Of a stretch of DNA of 64,000 bases, positions 1 through 13,477 are shown piece by piece. Within the stretch, counting starts at the first letter, position 1. Every line of letters begins with the position of its first letter. The notes beneath the pieces were generated by a model. That model was not told the DNA's origin, did not search any database, and saw only the letters and a list, made by a program, of their open reading frames with translations. The stretch covers positions 59,198,547-59,262,546 of the forward strand of contig CM040741.1 in NCBI GenBank assembly GCA_022829145.1. The letters run 5' to 3'. This stretch comes from Albula goreensis. Lineage: Eukaryota; Chordata; Actinopteri; Albuliformes; Albulidae. Both the position numbers and the translations under genes were made by a program.

Positions 1-2624
<2,624 letters not shown>

Positions 2625-3769
2625 TCAGACCATCAGCTTCTCGTACTGGTTGTCTTGGCTTTTCTGGAAGGTCTCCATCGTGCTGGTGGTGGAGCTTTCA
2701 TACCGTGAGCTCTGCAGCTCTCGAGAGGCCTTGCACCGAAGGAAGATGGCCACCTTCTTCCTGCACTGAGACGACCCAAAGTAGTAGATGACGGGGTCCA
2801 GGCAGCAGTTCACACTGCCAATGCACATGAAGACCAGGTAGGCAGCGTAGGAACTCTCACTGGGCTGGTATGCAAACTGAACGTAGTGGGCCAGCAGGAG
2901 GATATTGGTGGGGGTGAAGCAGACCACAAAGACAGTGAGGACAGTGACTGCCATAACCACGGCCCTGTTCCTCTTGGCCTGCATGGATACGCCCTTGACC
3001 CTGAGAGCCTGGATGATTCGCACATAGCAGATGGTGGTTAAGATGAGCGGGATGAAGAAGAAGACAGTGGTGAAGATGGGGAAGTAGTAGTGGTAGTAGC
3101 CCCTCAGCTGCTCTATGTCCAGCACGTCATGGCAGGTGGTGATGCCTAGCTCATGCAGGCGGGCAGACTGCTCGGACAGCAGGATGGGCATCACCCCTAC
3201 GACTGCCAGTAGCCACATGATGGCGCACAGGTGCATGGAGCGCCGCTGGCTCCGCCAGGTCAGTGACTTGATGGGATAGACCACAGCCAGAAAGCGGTCT
3301 GCGCTGATGCAGGTCATCAGCAGGATGGAGCAATACATGTTGCAGTAGAAGGCGGAGGTGACCACACGGCACCAAATCGGCCCATAGGCCCAGTCATTAC
3401 CATTGAAGTGGTAGGACACCCTGAAGGGGAGAACCAACACAAACAGCAGGTCGGCCACCGCCAGGTTGAGCATGTAGATCACTGCTGTCTTTTTGGGTCG
3501 GACCTTGAAAGCGAACATCAAGATGGCTGCTGTGTTGAGTGGGAGACTGATGATGAACACCAGAGTGTAGATGCTGGGTATGACGATGGTCATCAGAGAG
3601 CCGGACAGGTACTGCATGGTCTCATTGGTGGTGCTGTACTGGTTCCTACCACCATTTTTATCGCTGGAATTCAAGGACTTTGAAGTTCTGCTGTCTGACC
3701 CATCATCAAAGTCAATAAAATCAAAATCAGACCCATGAAATCCTGGAAAAGACCTCACCAGGTGGGTAT
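2625..3769 (-). CDS. F2R: F2R coding exon 2 (cleavage site, seven-helix domain, tail)
   Basis: The acceptor is TTTCAG at 3775-3770. The exon opens by completing an Asn codon and reads THLVR/SFPGF. A GTG at 3758 in this frame is an internal Val codon, not a start. It carries the whole receptor body and ends at TGA (2627-2625) after ...NQYEKLMV. The open frame is uninterrupted. Confidence 0.95.
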
Positions 3770-4653
3770 CTGAAAGTGAAGAACAAGTGTAGAGTGATAA
3801 TGTGATGTATTATGGAAATGTTCAGGCAGGTAATGTTAACTTTTTGCAATTTACAGCTCTGTCATCTGTCCAAATGGTTTTTTTAATACAGTAAATGCAT
3901 CAGAGAAACTTTGACACATTTTAGCAAGCTCTGACTGCATAAAAATATCCTACATAAACTCCCAATACAACCTATATTGCAATGCCTACTTAAAATTGCT
4001 GCGCGAGAGCATTGATTAGAACATGTATGTTTTCCACATATACATATGTATGCAGATGGAAGCACACACTGTGCTACAGCTGATGGGATAGTTCCAAACA
4101 AATATGATAAAAGATTGCTAATTGCAATGACCATATTAAGAACACAAGGCAGACATAAAAACATAAACTGACAAGGACAGGTTCAGTCCCTGATTGAGTC
4201 CACCTAAGGCTCCTCATTTGATTACCTAGTATCAAACACAAAGAAAATGCTTAAGGCATTATACCTAAACAAGTACTTTTGGGGGACATTTTCAAGCTTT
4301 TTTGGTGGACACTGTGTACTATCTGCTCTCAATCACATTTATGTTTAGCACGACACTAAGCTGCATACCCTTATACAATTTCGAGAGCGGAAAACGAATC
4401 CATGTCACGAAAAAAAAAAACAATACAAAATAAAATGTAGTTATTTGTTTGTTTAGAATGTTATGGACCTTAACATTCCTACACCCCATTAATGCCAATT
4501 GTGATCTTTTACAGTGTTTTCATTTTTAAAAAATCATTTAAATTAAATTTCTGAAGAGAATATTTAAAGCGGTATAAAATAACGAAGGGGCTACTTACTG
4601 TTCCATCCAGCAGCGCTGTGCAGGAAAATCAACACCAAGACTTCGATAAACAT
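2625..4653 (-). CDS. F2R: Protease-activated receptor 1 (coagulation factor II thrombin receptor), complete two-exon gene
   Basis: G-protein-coupled receptor at the cell surface, switched on when thrombin cuts its extracellular tail. Coding join is complement(2625..3769,4599..4653), 1200 nt, 399 aa. Residues 1-16 are a hydrophobic signal peptide. The exon junction gives ...NNTHLVR followed by SFPGF, so cleavage is expected after Arg24. Residues 33-44 (DFDFIDFDDGSD) form an acidic and aromatic patch like the hirudin-like thrombin exosite-binding segment of PAR1. Seven membrane segments follow, starting near residue 78. The PAR hallmark ITTCHDVL in extracellular loop 2 is at 228-235, with Cys231 positioned to pair with Cys152. 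ISADRF (Asp176-Arg177) and DPVIY (343-347) are intact. The tail holds Cys residues and a Ser/Thr cluster. Length is close to the human 425 aa. Divergent from F2RL2, 16.9 kb between start codons. Family assignment is very firm, and PAR1 is favoured over PAR2/3 by loop 2 and overall similarity. Confidence 0.96.
3770..4598 (-). other. F2R intron 1
   Basis: 829-nt intron with GTAAGT donor and TTTCAG acceptor, phase 1. AT-rich with poly-A/T runs. I see no exon or repeat inside it. Confidence 0.85.
4599..4653 (-). CDS. F2R: F2R coding exon 1 (signal peptide)
   Basis: The ATG is at 4653-4651. It opens 18 codons reading MFIEVLVLIFLHSAAGWN, a typical short signal peptide, then one base of a split codon. 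The donor is A|GTAAGT at 4598. Phase 1 matches the acceptor of exon 2, and a signal-peptide first exon followed by one large exon is the standard PAR gene layout. Too short to show as a long open frame, so it was found from the splice site and the phase match. Confidence 0.9.
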
Positions 4654-4692
4654 GACTGTGGTTTCCGCTAAAACTATCACTTGCGACGAGAA

Positions 4693-4740
4693 AAAACTGT
4701 TTTCTAGAATGTTATTTCGATTTATAGTCCAAAGTCAAAT
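4693..4740 (-). promoter_or_regulatory. Candidate F2R core promoter with TATA box
   Basis: On the minus strand CTATAAATC (TATAAA at 4726-4721) lies 68 nt before the F2R start codon. A start site about 25-30 nt downstream, near 4695, would leave a 5'UTR of roughly 40 nt. Spacing fits, but a single TATA match in AT-rich DNA is weak evidence. Confidence 0.35.
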
Positions 4741-6996
4741 AAAATGGTGCTAAACGACGGGTCTTACAGACTCGCCCTAGCAATACTGACTGCTTGTGTA
4801 AGTGCCGTAACTATACTGTCCGTTTGTCGCCCCCGTTTGTTCCTGGTAATTACAGTTGAAAAGCAGGTTGCATGATTGACTGATTGAGAATGAACGTTTC
4901 CTTTTATGAATATCCATGCCAAGAGATGACCAGCGAAGGAAAAATCTTTCAAACAGTAATATCAAACAAATTCGTAGCTACTGATGTTTATAAAGTCACA
5001 GGATGTTTTTAAACATGGTTATTTATAGCAAAAACAGGATACTCAGTAAATGACTATAAAAGGTTATTTTTGGCTATGGCTTGCACTTCACATGTGATCT
5101 GTCCCCTCATATTTGTCACTCCAAAATTCAGCTTTTATTGTACATGTTATATATACAAACCTCTGTTTTTCCTCAGTGTCTTGGGCTCAGCTGTAATATT
5201 GTAATAATACACCAGACATGAGTTCTGTGATGAAATATTTTGGATGTTGAGTTTTGTGTGATTCCATGCCATGTGATACGACTGACACAAGCCGAGTGGT
5301 GTGCGAGTGGTGTGACTCGATGTAAGAAGAATCTAACAGAGAACCATATAGTGATGAAGAGTCAGTGGACCTTGTGCAGAAAAATGAGTGATCATTCTCT
5401 GAGAATGTTGATACGCTGAAAACACTGTATGTACAACAGGTCCAAGAGCCACTATTACTATTACTCATAGCTTTTGGAATTTGTTGGTAATTATAATCTT
5501 TTTAAAAACCAATGTATTATTCCATATTATTCCATAATTTAACTAATCGTAAAATACGTATGAATATTCCATTTTTAGAGTATTATATTACGACAATAAC
5601 AACACTGTAATTAGTAGTAAAAAGTGCAAATGGTGTTTTACTATTTTGTGAAATATTGATATCAAATAAAAATAACTAATATAAAGACTACATTATATCT
5701 ACGTTAGATATAAATTTGATTATATATTTGATATAAAATCTTCTGAAAGACAACAAAATTATAAACAATCAGCCATTTCATATGTCTATCCACTGCCCCT
5801 AATCTCTTCATGGAATGAACAAAATAACAGTGCACAGTACCTTACATAAGGGCAATTATTGCAATGGAAGCTGTTGTGGGGACAAATGGCAATAGAAAGT
5901 TTAACTTTGGAAAAGGTTTCTCTTTCCTTCACACAGACCCATGCTGATGGGACCTGCTGATGAACAGTCAAATGCCATTATCTGTGTTCTCTCTGACACC
6001 AGCTGCAGCAGATTTTTGGAAGGAGACAGAAATCCTTTTACAGTAAATGGGAGTGGTCAAGTGCTCTGTGGTTTCTTTGTTCACTGATCATTGGCTTCCA
6101 GAGGACCCATGAACTTCCCTTGAGCTTCACAACACAGAAAGATGAAGTAAGAGAGGATTGCAGCAGGATGTGATGGGCTCTGTCCAGCCTTGGCTGAGAC
6201 TTCCCCTGCCTGCGTACTCTCTGAGCGAGCCACAGCTTTGAGGCTTTTTGCAGCTCAAAAGCCTGCTTAATGACCACTAACTAAAGAAAAATCATCTCCT
6301 TTACTGTGTCTATTATCCTCCCCAAAAGTCATCAGAAGAATGTTTTTTTTTTGCTTGTCAGAAAGGACTCAGAAGTTATCTTGATTTTGCTATTAACATC
6401 TTATATGATTAACTGGTACAATTAACTGTAATTGTATTCAAACAAGTGATATACTCAATGGTAGTTTTTTGTCTGAATGAGCTTGTGTAACATACGGTAA
6501 ATGATTGTGATCTTGTACAAAATATGCCATTCCAAAATAATGATGAGCAAAAGTGCAAGCCAAAATACACAGAGACAGAAGTGGTGATAAATTGTAAGGG
6601 CATTGAACAACAGCCAAACTATTACTCATTCTACATAAATGGTGTTGCATAAAAGGTTCAGATAAGGAATTGATATGATTGTAATCCCCCCCCCCCCAAA
6701 TATAAAAGTTTAAAAACAATGGCCATTGTTTTTAATGTTGTATCTACTGATAATTAAATTAAAGAGGATGTATTAAAATTGAATTTCATGTAGCACTTTC
6801 CTACAGTGTAGCATTATACCTACTGCATGTACCTAATGAAGAATTACCTCTGCTTGCCATCATAGTTGCTGCTGATGTGCTCTGCAAAATGAGCTTCCTT
6901 TTAGTGTGAAATCCTATTGAGGTCTGATGCTGCATTAGCTCTCTTTGTTATTACAGGTCTGTGTCAAGTTCTTGAGAAGATTCAAGGTGGACCTCA

Positions 6997-7098
<102 letters not shown>

Positions 7099-7479
7099 AC
7101 ACTCAACATTAACAGTGTTAGATTCTAAGGCTAGAGGTTATGGCTAGAGGTGTGACGTTATGGTGACTGTGGTCTCCTGGCAATATTCAAAGAAACATTT
7201 ACTAATATTGTACAAACATGGGAAAATGTTCACATTGAAATGTACCCTTTTGTAATTTGTAATTTTGCTCCCCTTCCTGCAGCATGAGTAAGTACAAGCA
7301 TCCCTATCTCATAAGATTGGAAATCAAAACACAGCTTGCTCAAACAAAATACCTAACATTACTAAAAGAGAACATTTTCCCATGGTTTCTCGCTGCGGTC
7401 CTGAAATCATTCATTCAATTCTTATGGAGAAAAAGATGTGATTTTGTTTGTTTGTCTTTCTGTTAGCTGTGAATTTGTC

Positions 7480-7680
7480 TCAGTGCCTAGATCCCTGTTT
7501 TGCTACAAGCCTTTTCCTGACTCTGCCCTGTCTCCTGGTTTTCACCTTTGGTTTTGACCTCTGCTTGGACTCTGACTTTGATTACTGTTTTGAGAATTCT
7601 GGCTGCATTAATAAACTATGGTTTATTATTTTGCCTGCACTTGGGTCATTCTACGTTCTGACAGTGATGGAATCATATTC
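7480..7680 (+). mobile_element. Possible fossil LTR-element fragment
   Basis: The stretch is a string of 'cctgactctgcc...ttgacctctgc...' phrases, then ATTAATAAACT, then a pyrimidine-rich end with 'gcctgcacttggg'. This composition recalls the R-U5 end of fish LTR retrotransposons, possibly Gypsy-like. No coding parts, partner LTR or target duplication is visible. If correct it is an old, broken solo fragment. Confidence 0.25.
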
Positions 7681-8619
7681 CTGTAAATCACCATTTATAA
7701 TCTGTTTAGTTGCTCCAGCCCTCCCTGGTATTTCCTGCAGTTTGTGGATAATGTTCTTTTTCCTGTCTGTGTCTGTACTGTGCACAATCAGCCTTGAGTG
7801 TCCTCAGTGTCAGAGGAGCCATTATTTTCATCAGCAGTTGAAATATGTCTGAGCACTTTTAATTGGGCACCAACGGAGCCTTCAATCATCCATGTTTGTC
7901 TGTCTCGATAAGCATATTTCCATGAAAAAGGGTTATGTTTTCTTAACTGACAACTGTTTGCTTTGTCTCCAACTGTATTCCACAGTTTTAAACTGGCAGA
8001 TGGCCACAAAACCAAAGATGGAATGAAGTTTAACCCAGCCAAGCAGCAAAAGATCCACTTAGATAAACAAATTAAAATATAGCTAATTGCTCATTATGAA
8101 TTAGGACAAATAAGCAAATGTGATTCTTTGAGAGAATATGAGCACTATTTATGAACACTACACAATGTTAACACAACACAATATGTATAGTACCAGTAGA
8201 CCATTTTGTTAATATTTGTGTTGACTGTGTTTGAGTTTTCAGTGTATTGAGACCATGTTTGATAGAATTAGAAAAGAAAAACTAAAAACTTGCCAGCCAG
8301 TGATTCCATTACTGCCCTGACAGAATTGTGATAATATTTGGTTTTATTAAATTCAGTTAATTTTGCAGGTCTAAAAGGGAGTAATATTTTATATTTATAT
8401 TAAAATCTACCTTGTGTGCTTTTCATGCCTATGGGGATTTGGCCCATTCATCCCTTTTTGCTCGTTGTTCACTGACTCCTGATGTAAAAGCAGTACTTTT
8501 CTCATGCTGGGTCATGAGTCATATAAACACAATATTTTTCTATACTCTATATTCCTCTAATACTGTACCACACTCTCCATACCCATATGCTGCTGTTTTC
8601 TGTATTATCATGCAGGAAT

Positions 8620-8690
8620 TTAGTACATGCCCTTATCCAGAGTGAATTAGAGTGTGCAGACAGGTGCGCAAATCATGACTGAAGTGCAAA
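8620..8690 (+). repeat. Possible SINE/LINE tail fragment
   Basis: The phrase 'acatgcccttatccagagtga' resembles the 'ctcttatccagagcgactta' motif common to fish SINE and L2-type LINE 3' ends. Short and diverged. Confidence 0.25.
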
Positions 8691-10856
8691 AATACCTGAG
8701 AGGAGGGAAGTGTAGTCCCAGCTTCTATTTTGCATTTTTTATAATTGAATACTATTTTTTGTGTTTTTATCTTGTGTTCATCTCATCTCATGTGTTTTTC
8801 TTTCCCTCCCTCTCTTGCTTCCTGTCATTACCAACATTTTGTTGTTTCATGAAGCCATTTGTGCAGTGACACTGGGGAAGCACAGAAATATTTTTTTTTA
8901 TAAAACATTTATATCATTGTTGTCAAAATCAGTGCAATGAGTACATGATTTTCATTCCACTCAGTTAATATTGTCTTCACTGACTCCATTATTGTTTTAG
9001 CTGTAACAGCACTGGATATAAGCAATCACTTGTTATTTAGCCAATACAAATTCATATTTTATGTAGCATACAAGTGCAATAGAAAATGACTAATTTAGCA
9101 AATCATGAATGTAATTATCTATTCAAAGGCAGAGGAAATACAAAAATAAAAAATTACAAAAATTGATACAGCACTGCTTTTTGTGATTTGAACATTTTTA
9201 TTTGGTTGCCATTCCAAGAATTGCATTTTTTAGTGAGTACCAACAGGTTTTTCACCCTAAAAAGGTATCTGTGAAAAATTCATCATCATATGAAAACGAT
9301 GAACTAGATGTATTAGTGCACTTTGAATTCATTATATCAATTAAGAAAGAAAAACTAAATTAAATGAAAAATACATTCAGAAGGATTCTGATTGCTGATA
9401 AAGTCACATAATGACATTATTCAATTGTTATGAATAGAACTTCTTTTGACATTAAACAACAGAATGAGATTTCTCAAACTACACAATGTATATTTAATCC
9501 TAAACAATAAAACTCTCCAAACATAATCTTAAAAAAAAAACATACTTGTCTCATTACTGATATTCCGGATATTCTCAGAGTAGACATATATTTATGAGCA
9601 TTCATGGCTCTTGCTGAGAGGAAAGAGAGAGCAGTTGGGCCTGCTCGTTAGTGCGAATGTGCCCGGCCTGGTCTCATATCTCAGAGCAGAGGGCTGGGGC
9701 TGGGACTGGAGAGCAGGAAACAGCCTTGGCATGGAGGAAGGAAGTGGTAGTCAGGGATCCCTCCTTCACTGACAGACAAGGGGAAACCTCAAAACTGTAA
9801 ACCTCATGTGGGCAATAAGGACAGAATCTCTTTCTGGATTTCACACAGATCTGTGCTTTCAATTATTTAGTTAATCCAAACACTTGCAGTGTATGATATG
9901 ACACTTCAGCTAAATGTCTTAATAAGATCTTAAATGACAGCTGTTTTAGTGACCCTATGCAAAATGTTTACTGTAAGCTAATCTTTGAGTGAACTAGAGT
10001 ATACAGAATATTTGGTAAATGAGCTGGTGGAAAAAACCTGCATACATACTGGAATTCCCCATGTGCGTTCCAAACAGTTTAATCTCACAGCTTTAAATGA
10101 TCAGTATCTCCACCTACATGTTGCCCACAAAGCTAACATTTACTTTGTCCTGAAATCCAAACCAGCCTCCATTTCCCCTCTTGACTTGGAAGACAAAAAT
10201 GATCAAATGATAAGTTCACCTCAGAATGACCCAAATGAGCAATGTTTAGACTTGACTTTTAACAAACTCAGAGGCCACAGGTACACATTGTCATGGAGAA
10301 AATAGTTATACCCTTGAACAAGGTACATAAAAAAATATTCACTGCCCTACAGTTTTGTGATTGTAATTTATAAACCTGTATATATCCTTACACATTAAGT
10401 CTTTACAAATTCTGTCAAGGATATGGATTCATAAAACAATCTGAATCAAGAGCTTCACCAAAATTTCATGGACATCATAGCCAATGACTTTGCAATGAAC
10501 TGTGAAAGATGCAGGCAAAAAAAAAAACACAGAACGGGCTGTGTACACTCCTGTGTACACACAATGAAAAGCAAAAATCAGAGACACAGGTACCGTACTT
10601 ATTTGTGTATAATGCGCATTTCGATCCTAGATTTTTAAAACTAATAATTGAGGGGTGCGCATTATACACGAGAACTGTATATTACACCTTTTTTCCCGGC
10701 CAAGTGCGTCGCCACATTCGAGACAGTATGACCGGAAATAAGTTATTTTTATTGTCCAGGCTAGCTGATCTGTTACAAAGAATTACATCACGATAACAAA
10801 AGCGAAGCGAAGATGAGTAGTCCTTCTTCATGTTCGGGCAGATTCAGGTTGGACGC

Positions 10857-10908
10857 TATATCATTACACTGATCGTATGACAGTGTAATGATATAGTGTA
10901 ATGATATA
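10857..10908. repeat. Short palindromic repeat inside the TA-flanked element
   Basis: A 15-base arm (TATATCATTACACTG, 10857-10871) and its inverse (10881-10895) surround a 9-base loop. Part of the inverse arm is then repeated directly to about 10908. It could be element-internal structure or a small amplification. Confidence 0.7.
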
Positions 10909-11058
10909 TCCATAATTTTGACTTTACAACAGGTGCACTTGTACAGCTTACACAGGTACAATTCAAAGTTCACTTACGGATTTGCTTTTTTTATTACTAT
11001 TATTTTAGGATGCCTGAACTTTTTCAATGTAATGAAAGTTACAACAGTTCGTAATGAC

Positions 11059-11432
11059 TAGGGGTCTAACGGTACGCTACACAAAAATCACGGTTTGGAC
11101 ATCACGATTTGGTACAACGGGGGAAAAAAGCAACAAAACCCTAAATTCATACGGCTAGGTTCTTATCGTTTGTTTTGAAAAAGCTCCTGTTTATGTTCGA
11201 CTCGCCATAGTGTGACTGGCTCAGTAGGACGCCAAACAACTGCAGCTAAGCTCAGTATTGCATGTTGCTACCTTACGAACGGGTTATAGTTTAAGGTTTT
11301 CGGATGGAACTCGCGCTTGTGAAATGTGGTTCCGCATTACGTTCATCAATCTTCGCACTCAAGCTACCATATACTCTCCGAACGACCGTACTGTAACGGT
11401 TCGAGACGAATACACGTACCGTTACACCCCTA
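11059..11432. mobile_element. hAT-type MITE, 374 bp, nested in the TA-flanked element
   Basis: The left terminus TAGGGGTCTAACGGTACG and the inverted right terminus TAGGGGTGTAACGGTACG differ at one of 18 positions. Both ends abut a perfect 8-bp duplication GTAATGAC (11051-11058 and 11433-11440). An 8-bp target duplication is the hallmark of hAT transposons. There is no transposase frame, so it moved in trans. The clean ends and duplication imply a younger insertion than its host element. Confidence 0.85.
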
Positions 11433-11643
11433 GTAATGACGGAAACATGATTTCATTCAATAACTTATAACAATTATAATAAATCCGACTAAACATTCCT
11501 TTTTCCATCCATCATGGCATTGCCTGCCGCTGCGATCTCCATGTCTGATAGCTTGAAATGATACCGCGGAATTATTTTTTTAATTGCCCATAATTAGGGG
11601 TGTATTTTACATGACTGCGTATTGTACACGAATAAATATGGTA

Positions 11644-12604
11644 AATGGACATGACTCTGTTGTTGCCAACTTGGGTTGCAGGGATTACGCACTGAACATT
11701 GCAGATATCAGATGTGTTTGGTTAAACACATTCATTTACAGAATCAAGGCCTTGATCTTATCTTACATAGTTGTGTCGTTATGGTGATGAATCTGGCAAG
11801 GTCCTAGCTTTCTCTGTGAAAATGGATATAAATGCTTTCCAAATGTAGCGGTTTTCGGTTGGAGGACTTGGATTTAAAAATGGGTCATATGAGGCATCAA
11901 AATTTGAAATGGGATTGGATAAAAATGAGGAGTTGTTCTCAATAATTGTTCAGCTGTAGATAAAGCAGTTTCAGCAAAGTTCCAGCTGGACCTACAAGTA
12001 ATGAGGCCATCAAAACCTTTGCAATATGAAAATTGCAATATGAAAGTAAATATGACAGTTAAAGCAATAAAAAAAGATCTAAAACAGGATGTCACAGTCA
12101 CAGGTCCCTGTACCTCAGGCCATCCATTCAAAGGTGATGACAGATTCTGAGAATTATTTTAAAGTGGCATTAATGCAATAACACTGCTGGGTGATGAAAG
12201 TGTTCTTGCAACACTGGGCCAGAAATACCAAGAAAATCCTCATCTAACTGACCACATACCAGAGCTGTGAAATGTAGATAATTGAGTTTTCACTCCGAGT
12301 GAGAGTTTTGTCCAACTACAGCTTCTGGTGAGTCCAAATGATCTCCATATTTGAACAATTTGCTGCAAACACATATTACAGGCTTGGTTGCATTTCAGTG
12401 AACATTCTGGAAACAAGACTAAATAAGGACATTTAAATCAAAAGCTGCTAGCCAGACAAGTTATGACATTATCTATTAAATCTTTTTTCATTTTATTAAT
12501 TGAATTACAGCCCAATTATTTAAAAGTAGTTGCCTAGTTTTTATATGATCACCAGTCATTTGTTCAAAAGGAAACAGTAACTACAGTAAAAACAGTAAAT
12601 TGTT
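11644..12604. other. Intergenic, no gene seen
   Basis: Non-coding sequence without a recognised exon or repeat family. Confidence 0.5.
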
Positions 12605-12716
12605 TCAAGAGAAAGATCAGGTACTGACACCAAACTACAAATGTAAAATTAAAATAATTTAAATATTTTTAATTTTACATTTGTAGTTTGGTGTCAGTAC
12701 CTGATCTTTCTCTTGA
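12605..12716. repeat. Perfect 50-bp inverted repeat with a 12-nt spacer (hairpin)
   Basis: The left arm (12605-12654) begins TCAAGAGAAAGATCAGGTAC. The right arm (12667-12716) is its exact reverse complement over all 50 positions. The 12-nt AT spacer is itself mostly self-complementary. Transcription from either strand would give a long perfect RNA hairpin, and the DNA could extrude a cruciform. No target duplication is evident, so it may be a palindromic MITE core or a local fold-back duplication. Confidence 0.95.
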
Positions 12717-13078
12717 GAAAGACAACCCATTTTTATTGACTAAGATGAAGACTAAATTTATTCATACAGGCTAAATAAAAAACCCTGGTCTTTGATTCTT
12801 GGAATTCATAGTAACCTGCAGCCTGTAGGTTTTAAATAACTTTTAAACCCTCAGTTTATAGGTATATATGTTTGATTCCTCTGCAAATCATCAACGCACT
12901 CTTAAATACCTCCTCCAGATTTTCAGGAAATCCTGGTGTTCACAAGAGAGCAATGTGCTTCAGTTCTGGGACTGAAAAATGGCTCTTTTCATTTTAATAT
13001 TAAACCCTACTCTGTAGCGACCCCTGCTTGACAATTGGGTGCTCACAGTCTGAGTTCTGTTTAAGCATGAAAAATTTT

Positions 13079-13128
13079 AAAACACAAGTTTATTAGCAAT
13101 TAAAGATTCCAAACTTGAAACTGGAATC
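13079..13128 (+). repeat. Diverged direct repeat, copy 1
   Basis: About 50 bp sharing 'agcaat.aaagattc.aaac.tgaaactggaat' with the copy at 13427-13477, roughly 80% alike over the unit. The spacing between starts is 348 bp. Family not recognised. Confidence 0.6.
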
Positions 13129-13426
13129 ACCAGTAGTCTCCCATACCTTAGCTTGATTTTTTTTTCTGTAGAGAGGTTATCAATTTAGTGGTTGTAACAG
13201 ATTTACAAAAACCTGAGAGGGGAAAAAATGAGGAAAGGAATCACCTCAGTGAAGATTTCCGTGTCTCAGTCCCCGCTGGTCAGTCCCCGCTTATCAGGCC
13301 ACACAGAGCTGTACATGGAGTGTCTGTCATATTTTTTCTGGTATTCAATCTATTCAAGTTGATATTAGGTCAGGCTTTTGGGCATTTGTTCGCAAGAGTT
13401 CTCTAGAGTGGATTCAAAGCAGACTT

Positions 13427-13477
13427 AAAATACAGATTTTACCAGCAATGAAAGATTCTAAACCTGAAACTGGAATT
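13427..13477 (+). repeat. Diverged direct repeat, copy 2
   Basis: Partner of the copy at 13079-13128. Could be the two ends of an old element or a segmental duplicate. No target duplication seen. Confidence 0.6.

Larger units (their letters stand above)
10591..11643. mobile_element. Non-autonomous TA-flanked DNA transposon (Tc1/mariner or pogo-like), interrupted by a hAT MITE
   Basis: Flanked by TA at 10591-10592 and 11642-11643. The left end CCGTACTTATTTGTGTATAA and the inverted right end CCATATTTATTCGTGTACAA match at most positions, and a subterminal 'gcgcattatacac' box recurs near both ends. No transposase frame is present. Without the inserted 374-bp element and its target duplication it is about 670 bp. 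TA duplication points to the Tc1/mariner-pogo group, though the exact family cannot be named by eye. The terminal divergence suggests moderate age. Confidence 0.7.

Noticed and set aside
2810-3683. Several open frames overlapping F2R on both strands
   Set aside because: Shadows of the GC-rich F2R exon 2.
3756-3758. GTG as a start codon for F2R exon 2
   Set aside because: The acceptor at 3770 and the phase-matched signal-peptide exon show it is an internal Val codon just before the cleavage site.
7448-7852. 134-codon plus-strand open frame with hydrophobic translation
   Set aside because: Pyrimidine-rich repeat-like DNA gives Leu/Phe/Cys-rich text. No family resemblance, splice context or start context.
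9985-10305. 106-codon plus-strand open frame
   Set aside because: The first codon is not ATG (the text begins with TTG/GTG-like codons), no recognised domain, AT-rich composition like the surroundings.
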